From Burkholderiaceae bacterium (GTDB lineage: Bacteria > Pseudomonadota > Gammaproteobacteria > Burkholderiales > Burkholderiaceae): a DNA stretch of 13,376 nt. Each line of letters begins with the position of its first letter. The first letter of the stretch is position 1. The notes under the pieces were generated by a model that did no database searches, was not told the DNA's origin, and worked only from the letters and a program-made list of their open reading frames with translations. The stretch covers positions 1-13,376 of the forward strand of contig CANCQD010000067.1 of NCBI GenBank assembly GCA_947380285.1, in the 5' to 3' direction. Both the position numbers and the translations under genes were made by a program. Shown piece after piece: positions 5,998-13,376 of this stretch.

Positions 5998-7668
5998 ATG
6001 CTTCAAACCATCTCACTTCGTGACTTTGTCATTGTTGACCAGCTAGAGCTAGATTTCTCTAGCGGCTTTACCGTGCTCACCGGCGAAACTGGTGCAGGCA
6101 AATCCATTCTGCTTGACGCTCTTGGCTTGGTCCTAGGTGAACGCGCAGATAGCAGCCAAATACGTGAAGGCAGTAACCGCGCAGAAATTTCTGCACTCTT
6201 TCGCATTGAACCTGAATTAGTCCAATCTTTTGGTCAATGGCTTGATGAACAAGGGTTCCCTTTGGAAGATGATGGCCAAAGTCTATTACTTAAAAGAACC
6301 GTAGAAAGCAGTGGACGAAGTCGGGCCTTTATTAATGGCAGTGTTGCGACATTGGTGCAATTACGCGAAGCAGGTGACCAATTAGTAGATATTCATGGTC
6401 AACATGCCCATCAACTCTTGCTCAAGGGCGGTGCTCAAAGGGAGCTTTTAGATCGTCATGCCGGATTATTGCCGCTTGCCACTGAAGTAGCGCAGGCATT
6501 CAAAATACTTTCCGATTCTCGTCGTCGTCTAGAACAAGCAGAAAATGCCGGCCAAGATGTGGAACGTGAGCGTGAACGTCTTGAGTGGCAACTAGAGGAG
6601 CTTACTGAGCTTTCTCCGCAAGAAGGCGAATGGCTCAGCATCCAAAGTGAGCACGCGCGCTTAGCAAATGGTGCAAAGCTGATCGGTGGCTGTCAAGAGG
6701 CAATTGAAATCTTGAGTGATGCAGATAACTCTCTCGAATCTTCACTCTCCAAAGTATGTGCCAATGTTGGCGCACTAGCCGAACATGACCCGGCACTAGT
6801 TGAAATCAACCAAGCTCTAGAGTCAGCCAGCATTCAGCTCGATGAAGCTATTCATGGCCTTAATCGCTACTTACAAAAGATTGACCTAGACCCTGCCAGA
6901 CTTGCCCAAGTTGAAGAGCGTATGCACGCATTGCACAGTACAGCCCGAAAATACCGTGCCGAAGTGGATGAACTCCCCGCATTACTGCAATCAACTACTG
7001 AGAGACTTGAAGCGTTAACTGCCTCCCAAAATATTGAAGCCCTAAGACAACAAGTCCAGCAGCAGGAGGGCGCCTATTTAAGGCTTGCTAAACAACTCTC
7101 ACAAAAACGTGAAAAAGCGGCAACTGATCTAGGGAAATTAGTAACAGATGCCATGCAAGATTTATCCATGACCGGCGGTCGTTTAGAAATTGCTCTATCA
7201 GCCCTTAATGAAGGTGGCTCCCAAGGTCTTGAACAAATTGAGTTTCTAGTTGCAGGCCATGCTGGTAGTACTCCACGCTCACTAGCAAAAGTAGCTTCAG
7301 GTGGTGAGTTAGCACGTATTAGCCTAGCAATCAGCGTCATCACTAGCAAAGCCTCATTTACCCCAACTCTCATATTTGATGAAGTGGATGCAGGTATTGG
7401 TGGCGCAGTGGCTGAAACCGTTGGTAAGCTCTTACATCAGTTGGGTCAATCGCACCAAATCTTATGCGTCACTCATTTACCGCAGGTTGCTGCCCAAGGC
7501 AATCATCACCTCAAAGTGAGCAAGTCACAAAGTGGTGAAAAGACCATTTCGCAAGTGCAGATCTTGGGCAGAGCTGAACGAGTTGAAGAAGTAGCGCGTA
7601 TGCTTGGTGGCGCCACCATTACCGACACCACACGCCGTCATGCTCGTGAGTTGCTAGAGCAAAACTAG
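5998..7668 (+). CDS. recN: DNA repair protein RecN (SMC-like ATPase)
   Basis: A complete 556-aa RecN, the normal length. It starts with the family pattern MLQTISLRDFVIVDQLELDF. Walker A is GETGAGKS (29-36), the RecN-specific DIHGQHAHQLLL block is at about 131-142, the ABC signature ASGGELAR at 433-440, and Walker B LIFDEVDAGIGG at about 458-469 (Asp461, Glu462). The middle, about 150-370, is rich in Glu, Arg, Gln and Leu and forms the coiled-coil arms. RecN promotes double-strand break repair, bringing broken DNA together with RecA. It is probably transcribed with nadK. No LexA-type CTGT-N8-ACAG site is visible in the short gap before it. The ATG is fixed by family alignment, although its Shine-Dalgarno is poor. 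Confidence 0.97.
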   Translation: MLQTISLRDFVIVDQLELDFSSGFTVLTGETGAGKSILLDALGLVLGERADSSQIREGSNRAEISALFRIEPELVQSFGQWLDEQGFPLEDDGQSLLLKRTVESSGRSRAFINGSVATLVQLREAGDQLVDIHGQHAHQLLLKGGAQRELLDRHAGLLPLATEVAQAFKILSDSRRRLEQAENAGQDVERERERLEWQLEELTELSPQEGEWLSIQSEHARLANGAKLIGGCQEAIEILSDADNSLESSLSKVCANVGALAEHDPALVEINQALESASIQLDEAIHGLNRYLQKIDLDPARLAQVEERMHALHSTARKYRAEVDELPALLQSTTERLEALTASQNIEALRQQVQQQEGAYLRLAKQLSQKREKAATDLGKLVTDAMQDLSMTGGRLEIALSALNEGGSQGLEQIEFLVAGHAGSTPRSLAKVASGGELARISLAISVITSKASFTPTLIFDEVDAGIGGAVAETVGKLLHQLGQSHQILCVTHLPQVAAQGNHHLKVSKSQSGEKTISQVQILGRAERVEEVARMLGGATITDTTRRHARELLEQN

Positions 7669-7681
7669 GCCGCCCTGCCTC

Positions 7682-10495
7682 CTAATCGCCATTAGAAGGC
7701 GCCTTGAATATCTCCAGCCATAGCACTTGCACTGCGTCTCTTGCAGCAATGAGCTCAGGCTCGTGCTCTAAATGAATACGAGTTTTCTCAGCACCATCCA
7801 AACGTAAACGATGTTGACGAGACCTCATTAAGCGATAAGCATCTCCTACAGAATGCGCAGCTTGATCGGTAATTAAACCTGCATTACCAGCAATACGTAA
7901 CAAAGCAATATTGCCTAGATTACTAATCAGTTGAGAATGCTGATGGGCATATGCCAAGACTAGAAACTGCACAATAAATTCAATATCGACCATACCACCT
8001 GCATCGTGCTTTAAGTCGAATTCGACATTGCCATTGGGATGACCCGCATGTACCTTGCGACGCATTTCTAGAATCTCAAATCGCAGCTGATCAACATCTC
8101 GCAGCTGACTTAATACCTTTGAGCGCACCGAATCGAAAAATACTCCCACAGTCGCACTTCCAGCAGAGAAGCGTGCCCGAGTCAGCGCTTGGTGCTCCCA
8201 TACCCAGGCAGCGTTATCACCCTCACGCAGCTGATATTTTTTAAAGGCCTCGGCGTTCGTGACCAAGAATCCAGCAGAACCATTCGGACGGAGGCGGGTG
8301 TCAATTTCGAACAAACTTCCTGTTGAGGTAAATGCCGTGAGCCAATTAATCATCCGTTTTGCAAGCAAGGCATAGATTTCCTGCGCAGCATAATCAGACT
8401 CATCTGCCTGATATAAAAATATGATGTCCAAGTCAGAGGCGTAGCCCAATTCCTTGCCACCCAATTTGCCATAAGAAATAATGGCAAAAGGTGGATTTGC
8501 ATCGGCGGGAAGATCAAATTTTTTGGCTACGCTTGGCCAAACACGCTCAAAGGTAGCCTGCAAGATTAAATCTGCCAGAGCAGATAAATGATCGCTCACA
8601 CGTTCTACTGGTAAGGCTTTTTGAACACCAATACCTAGATCGGTCAATAACGTAATAAAAGTTTCGTTGTGATGAGTGACTCGCAAAATATCCATTGCCT
8701 GCTCAGAAGCATCACCCTGAGCCATCACGTCATCAAGTTGCATATTGAGATTGAAGCGCACCTCTGACCAATATTTTTCTGGATCCTCAATTAACGCCCT
8801 TTCTGATTGTGCGTTCAACAAATGATCCAATAAATGGGGGTGACGCGTGAGATATAGGGCGCCCCATTGCGAAGCCTTGAGTAAATCAAGCACATTAGAA
8901 AGAGCTTTAGGGTACTCCGACAGAATGGAAAGATAGGCACTACGTCTTGCAATTGCTTCAAGCAAATCAAAGAAACGTAATAGCGTTTTATCAGCATGCG
9001 CAGGAGTGGCACCTTCAATTTGCAAACTCTCTGCTGCCTTACGCATTAAGTTATCAAAAATTAAACGGCTTTTTTGCGGCAGTAATTTTTGTTTTGGGCT
9101 ATCTATCCACGTCTGCCAACGAATATGGGAATCAGGAAAAAATGTCTGGTCAGGCGCCCAATCCAGAGCTAAAGGTGCCATCTCCAGACGCGCACCATCA
9201 TCTAGTAAAAACGCTTTTTCAAATAGCTGCGCAACATTATTTTGATGGCGCTCTAATTCCGCCATAAAAGTATCTACCCGGGAGTTTTGCCCCTGCATCG
9301 AAATCGCCAAACGTGAGCGTGCTGCTCCATCCTCAGGTAGATAGTGGGTCTGCTGGTCATCCCATACCTGAATGCGATGCTCTAAGCGTCTTAAGTAAAC
9401 ATACGCTGCTTGCAAGGCCTCCACTTCGTGAGCAGGCAAAATGCCGCACTGCTTAATTAGATCTAGGACTTCTAAACTTGGTCGCACTCTAAAACGGGGG
9501 TCCGTGCCACCTCGCATCAGTTGAAACATTTGCGCTAGAAACTCAATCTCCCGAATACCGCCGCGTCCCAATTTAATATCTCTTGAGCGACCCTGGTGAC
9601 CCGAAGATCTCTTTTCAGCTTCCGCCTGAATCTGCCCGTGCAAATCACGAATAGAGGCAATCACACCGTAATCCAAATGTCGGCGATATACGAAGGGTCG
9701 AATGAGTTGATCGAGCTCTTTTTGACAGTACGAAAAATCGGGTGATTCTGGTAATGGTGCAATTAACCTACCTTTAATCCAGGCGTAACGCTCCCACTCC
9801 CTGCCCTGCACCATGAGATATTCTTCCAACATATCTAGACTGCACACCAATGGTCCAGAATTCCCATTGGGACGAAGACGCATATCCACCCTAAATACAA
9901 ATCCATTGGCATCATGTTCAGCAAGCAGCTTGATTAAGCGTTGACCCAATCGCGTAAACCACTCATGATTAGACAAACTCTTAGGACCGCCGACAGTCTC
10001 GCCCTCATGTTCATATAGAAAAATCAAATCAATGTCTGATGAGAGGTTTAACTCAAGGCCACCTAATTTGCCCATTCCGACAACCATCAGTGGCATCTCA
10101 GATTGTGTTGAAGCACTCCAAGGCAGGCCAAAACGATTTTTGAGATCTTCACGGATAAAAGCAATCGAAGCAGAAACTGCTATTTCAGCAAAATGGCTAA
10201 GCGCTTGGGTAACCTCTTGGAGGTCAGCTTTACCGTTTAAGTCTCGAAATGCCACCCATAGCATCAAACGCTGCCTTGCTAAGCGAAGATTGGTCATCCA
10301 TAAAGCCTCATCCTGCTCATAGGGCAGGCGATCGATACCACAATCTTTTAATAGATCTCTAATGCCCTGAGAATCGACTTTTATCTGCCCCTGAATACGA
10401 AGCCATTCAAGCCAATCGGGGCGAGCACTTAGCCAGCGTCGCGCATAGGTCGAGTGTTGCTCTAAAAAATCGATTTGTCGGGAAAAATCATCCAT
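7682..10495 (-). CDS. glnE: Bifunctional glutamine synthetase adenylyltransferase/adenylyl-removase GlnE
   Basis: A complete 937-aa protein, close to the E. coli 946 aa. It carries two nucleotidyltransferase cores. The N-terminal adenylyl-removing half has GMGKLGGLELNLSSDIDLIF with catalytic Asp154 and Asp156. The C-terminal adenylylating half has SYGKLGGKELGYASDLDIIF with Asp688 and Asp690. Each is followed by a conserved helical segment (RDIKLGRGGIREIEF; HDAGGMVDIEFIVQF). The enzyme adds or removes AMP on glutamine synthetase in response to PII (GlnB) and glutamine, tuning nitrogen assimilation. An in-frame TAA lies three codons upstream, so the ATG at 10493-10495 is the first start; a run of five G's lies just one base before it, closer than normal for a Shine-Dalgarno. 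It converges on recN with a 13-bp gap and diverges from the yhdP-like gene. Confidence 0.97.
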   Translation of the reverse strand: MDDFSRQIDFLEQHSTYARRWLSARPDWLEWLRIQGQIKVDSQGIRDLLKDCGIDRLPYEQDEALWMTNLRLARQRLMLWVAFRDLNGKADLQEVTQALSHFAEIAVSASIAFIREDLKNRFGLPWSASTQSEMPLMVVGMGKLGGLELNLSSDIDLIFLYEHEGETVGGPKSLSNHEWFTRLGQRLIKLLAEHDANGFVFRVDMRLRPNGNSGPLVCSLDMLEEYLMVQGREWERYAWIKGRLIAPLPESPDFSYCQKELDQLIRPFVYRRHLDYGVIASIRDLHGQIQAEAEKRSSGHQGRSRDIKLGRGGIREIEFLAQMFQLMRGGTDPRFRVRPSLEVLDLIKQCGILPAHEVEALQAAYVYLRRLEHRIQVWDDQQTHYLPEDGAARSRLAISMQGQNSRVDTFMAELERHQNNVAQLFEKAFLLDDGARLEMAPLALDWAPDQTFFPDSHIRWQTWIDSPKQKLLPQKSRLIFDNLMRKAAESLQIEGATPAHADKTLLRFFDLLEAIARRSAYLSILSEYPKALSNVLDLLKASQWGALYLTRHPHLLDHLLNAQSERALIEDPEKYWSEVRFNLNMQLDDVMAQGDASEQAMDILRVTHHNETFITLLTDLGIGVQKALPVERVSDHLSALADLILQATFERVWPSVAKKFDLPADANPPFAIISYGKLGGKELGYASDLDIIFLYQADESDYAAQEIYALLAKRMINWLTAFTSTGSLFEIDTRLRPNGSAGFLVTNAEAFKKYQLREGDNAAWVWEHQALTRARFSAGSATVGVFFDSVRSKVLSQLRDVDQLRFEILEMRRKVHAGHPNGNVEFDLKHDAGGMVDIEFIVQFLVLAYAHQHSQLISNLGNIALLRIAGNAGLITDQAAHSVGDAYRLMRSRQHRLRLDGAEKTRIHLEHEPELIAARDAVQVLWLEIFKAPSNGD

Positions 10496-10563
10496 TCCCC
10501 CATCTTAATCCGACCCCAAGACTCAAGCCAGAAGCTTGGCGATCAAGCTAAGGCTGACGGATA
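10496..10563. promoter_or_regulatory. Divergent glnE/yhdP intergenic region
   Basis: These 68 bp must hold the start signals for both divergent genes unless promoters lie within the coding regions. A short stem, CAAGC-CAGAA-GCTTG, can form here. I see no convincing sigma-70 or sigma-54 promoter. Confidence 0.35.
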
Positions 10564-13376
10564 ATGGAGCTCATGTTGCAAAAGATCATCCCGCCTCGCC
10601 TCAAGAGCGTGCTTGCTAAACGTCCTCAAGGTTTGAGTGGGGCTTGGCGTAAGCGTGCCCTGATTTTGGCTGGCATTGTGGCGACAGTATTTGTGCTCGG
10701 ACATATTGGGGTTCGTTTTGTCCTTTGGCCTCAAATTGAGAAATCCAAAGCCTCGGTTGAAAAATTGATTAGCGCTCGTATTGGAGCTGAAGTTTCAATG
10801 GACTCCCTCCAAGTTTCGTGGACAGGGATGAGGCCTAATTTTGAAATTGAAGGCTTACGCTTCAACGGTCCAGATAAGTCACAGCCACTCTTATTTGTTC
10901 AGAAAATTAATGGCCAGTTAAGTTGGGCATCTTTTTATCACCTTGCGCCGTATTTTTATGAACTCAATATTACAAATGCTGAAATTTTTTCGCAGCGTAA
11001 TAAGAAAGGCATCATCACCGTTGCCGGCGTTTCAATTGATGGAAATTCGAATGACTATTCTGCAGAGAATTGGCTCTTCGCTCAAAATGAAATTCATATT
11101 AGCAATGTCAAACTATTTTGGGATGATCAACTCAAGAAAAAAGCAGTCACAACAATTGATATTCAAAGTCTTGCTCTTAGTAATGGTATTCGCAGTCATC
11201 AAGGCTCGCTAAGCGCCGTCACGCCTTGGACCAAAGGTCCGCTCACACTTGATATTGATTTAGTTCATCATATCGGCGGCCAAGCTGGCAATTGGCGCAA
11301 CTGGATTGGAACAATTTCTTGGAATTTAAATGAACTCCAGCTTAGTCAAATTTCCAGCGAGTTTTCCCTCACATTGAATACTCTTGAAGGAGTCCTGAAC
11401 TCCAATGGAAAACTAAAAATTGATAACGGCAAGCCTGATGGCGGAGAAATTAATCTCGCGGCCGACAATATAACCATCCAGTTATCTAAAGATGAAGATG
11501 CTATTGCCCTTGGAAGATTAGAAACCAACCTAGTTCAAGAAACCGACAGCGGCTTAATCTCCGTTACAACTAAGAATTTTGCATGGCGCGATATCGATAG
11601 CCCAAAATCTACCCCACTAGAACATTTGAGTCCAATGACTTTCCGTTGGAGGCCGCCTGCTGGAGATGGAGAAATTAAGGAGTTTGGTTTTTCATCGCCA
11701 AAGGTACTAGTTGAAGATGTAGCCTTATTTGCCCTTAACCTTCCGCTATCCAAAAAAGTACATCGCTGGATTAAGGCCTCAAAAGCAGATGGCGAGTTAC
11801 AAGATTTAGATATCAATTGGTCGGAAAGTAAATCACCTTTATCGGCCCTCAACATTTCTGGTGGCTGGTTTAAGACAAACAAACTAGACTTTACTGTGAG
11901 CGCCAAACTCATTGATTTGAGTTTTATTGGTATCAATAAATCGATGCCTTCTGTATCAAAGCTGTCAGGTTTCCTCACTGCCGACCAAAGTAAGGGTAGC
12001 TTCTCAATTACATCAAATGATCTCGAAGTTGAGGTGAACGACTTATTGGTTGACCCCAAAATAAAACTGGACCAAGCCAGCGGTCAAATTTCTTGGTCGA
12101 AGCAAAAAGGAAATTGGGTCATTAATGCAAAACGATTAGCTCTTAGTAACCCCGATATATCAACAACACTCAATCTAAATTACATCATCGGCGAAGCTAA
12201 AAATCCTGACTACATGACTCTAGATATGGATCTTAATCAGGCTAATCTTAAAACTGCTTATCGTTATTTGCCGGTTGGCATGGGAAGTGATGCCAAGACC
12301 TATTTAAGCAAAGCCTTTGATGCAGGTAGTATTCAAAAAGGTAGCCTGCATATTCAGGGGGACCCCAATGAAGTACCTTTCCCTAAATCGAGTACTGCAG
12401 AATTCACCCTCAAGCTCCCGATTAGTGACGCCACTTTCAGCCCAGTGCCTGCCTCATCAACTGCGCAAGGTGTTTGGCCTGCCTTCAATAAGGTGAATGG
12501 TGTCATTAATATGCAGAATGCCAACTTCACAGTAGACATCGATCAAGCGAACTACAAACAAGTTGCCCTCAGTAAATTTCATGCAGAAATTCCGAGTGTT
12601 AGTGCAAAGCAATTAATGCTGACAGTCAATGGCGAAGCACAAGGTGATGCACAGGAATTAATGGACTATTTATTTGCATCTCCGGTTGGCAAGAAACAAA
12701 TTGAACTTGAGAAGAATCTCAAAATAACAGGGCCTACTAACTTAAGCTTGGGCTTGAAGGTTCCACTGACCGGGAGTGGAGATACCGGCGCAGATGTTCA
12801 ATTAAGCTTTCCTGGCAACAGAGTTCAATGGGCTGACTTGCCGCCCTTTGAGAATCTCAAGGGAATGATACGAATTACTGAGGTTAATCCGGAATTTGAA
12901 AATATCACTGCCAATTTTCTTGGTGGTGCCATCAAAATTTCAAGCACAGCACCCAACCAAAAGGGTCAAAGCTACAACATCTCGGGGGATGTTTCAGCAA
13001 GCTTTATCAAGGACTACTTTGCCAACGATAGTGCAGTACAAGCATTTCCGATATTGCAAGCATTGAGCGGCATAGCTAAATATGATGGGGTCATTAGCTT
13101 TAACAAAGGCAATAGTGAAACCAATCTGAAGGTTGACATGCGCAACTGGGGTAGCGCCGCTCCTGCGCCTGCCAAAAAGCAGATTGGCACAGCAATGGCA
13201 GGTCAGCTTAATCTCAAAACTTTTGCAAAAACCAAAACTAGTTCAAGCCGTTTCTCTTGGGATGGAAAGATAGGAGATACCTACTTTATTCAGGGTGAAA
13301 TAGCGAGTGACGACACCATTCGCCATGCTGTTGGTATTGGAACGCCCGCGATTCCACCTCAACAAGGCTTTCAGCT
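10564..13376 (+). CDS. yhdP: YhdP family AsmA-like membrane-anchored protein, C-terminus cut by window edge
   Basis: An uninterrupted frame of 937 codons runs to the right edge with no stop. The N-terminus has a short basic cytoplasmic stretch (AWRKR, 27-31), one membrane helix (about 32-54, ALILAGIVATVFVLGHIGVR), then a large region of alternating short beta-strands. This pattern, with IGAEVSMDSLQVSWTGMRP just after the helix, fits the YhdP (DUF3971) branch of AsmA-like proteins. In E. coli YhdP (1266 aa) is one of three paralogues (with TamB and YdbH) that carry phospholipids from inner to outer membrane through a periplasmic beta-groove. Roughly the last quarter to third should lie outside the window. 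The start could instead be ATG 10573 (residue 4), which has GGAG only three bases upstream. Family assignment rests on recognition of the N-terminus, length and context. Confidence 0.85.
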   Translation, partial: MELMLQKIIPPRLKSVLAKRPQGLSGAWRKRALILAGIVATVFVLGHIGVRFVLWPQIEKSKASVEKLISARIGAEVSMDSLQVSWTGMRPNFEIEGLRFNGPDKSQPLLFVQKINGQLSWASFYHLAPYFYELNITNAEIFSQRNKKGIITVAGVSIDGNSNDYSAENWLFAQNEIHISNVKLFWDDQLKKKAVTTIDIQSLALSNGIRSHQGSLSAVTPWTKGPLTLDIDLVHHIGGQAGNWRNWIGTISWNLNELQLSQISSEFSLTLNTLEGVLNSNGKLKIDNGKPDGGEINLAADNITIQLSKDEDAIALGRLETNLVQETDSGLISVTTKNFAWRDIDSPKSTPLEHLSPMTFRWRPPAGDGEIKEFGFSSPKVLVEDVALFALNLPLSKKVHRWIKASKADGELQDLDINWSESKSPLSALNISGGWFKTNKLDFTVSAKLIDLSFIGINKSMPSVSKLSGFLTADQSKGSFSITSNDLEVEVNDLLVDPKIKLDQASGQISWSKQKGNWVINAKRLALSNPDISTTLNLNYIIGEAKNPDYMTLDMDLNQANLKTAYRYLPVGMGSDAKTYLSKAFDAGSIQKGSLHIQGDPNEVPFPKSSTAEFTLKLPISDATFSPVPASSTAQGVWPAFNKVNGVINMQNANFTVDIDQANYKQVALSKFHAEIPSVSAKQLMLTVNGEAQGDAQELMDYLFASPVGKKQIELEKNLKITGPTNLSLGLKVPLTGSGDTGADVQLSFPGNRVQWADLPPFENLKGMIRITEVNPEFENITANFLGGAIKISSTAPNQKGQSYNISGDVSASFIKDYFANDSAVQAFPILQALSGIAKYDGVISFNKGNSETNLKVDMRNWGSAAPAPAKKQIGTAMAGQLNLKTFAKTKTSSSRFSWDGKIGDTYFIQGEIASDDTIRHAVGIGTPAIPPQQGFQ

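Noticed and set aside
10943..11212. 89-codon plus-strand open frame inside the yhdP-like gene
   Set aside because: It is in a different frame within a continuous 937-codon reading frame that has the membrane helix and beta-rich pattern of the family.
11535..12059. 174-codon minus-strand open frame
   Set aside because: It lies entirely inside the uninterrupted yhdP-like frame on the other strand and shows no recognisable domain.

Overview
The window is an ordinary, densely packed core-chromosome segment of a betaproteobacterium. It has moderate GC content by eye and carries only housekeeping genes. The gene set and order (hrcA, hemH, grpE, dnaK, dnaJ on the minus strand; nadK and recN divergent; glnE facing recN; yhdP divergent from glnE) is typical of Burkholderiales. 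The modest GC and protein sequences suggest a small-genome lineage such as Polynucleobacter. The order-level assignment is fairly safe; the genus is inference. I see no mobile element, CRISPR array, rRNA, tRNA, phage gene or toxin-antitoxin pair.

Positions 1-5028 (minus strand) form the heat-shock and protein-quality block. Reading with transcription: hrcA (repressor of class I heat-shock genes), hemH (ferrochelatase), grpE (nucleotide exchange factor), dnaK (Hsp70), and the first 21 codons of dnaJ (Hsp40, cut by the window edge). Two near-perfect sigma-32 promoters, each with a 13-bp spacer, precede grpE and dnaK. The grpE promoter starts inside the hemH stop codon. A rho-independent terminator between grpE and dnaK separates the two, and a perfect 10-bp stem sits between dnaK and dnaJ. 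No CIRCE operator is visible, so the chaperone genes here look driven by sigma-32, while HrcA probably acts elsewhere (classically groESL).

Positions 5066-7668 (plus strand) carry nadK (NAD kinase) and recN (DNA repair SMC-like ATPase), 26 bp apart and probably co-transcribed. hrcA and nadK diverge with only 37 bp between start codons and no clear Shine-Dalgarno on either side.

Positions 7682-10495 (minus strand) carry glnE, the bifunctional adenylyltransferase/adenylyl-removase of glutamine synthetase. Its end converges on recN with a 13-bp gap. From 10564 to the right edge (plus strand) runs a large open frame for a YhdP/AsmA-like membrane-anchored protein, cut off at 937 codons.

I do not find a previously undescribed system. 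The points worth a second look are regulatory: the paired sigma-32 promoters and their overlap with hemH, the inverted repeat around the dnaK -10, the dnaK-dnaJ hairpin, a strong inverted repeat inside hrcA, and the compact hrcA/nadK divergence.
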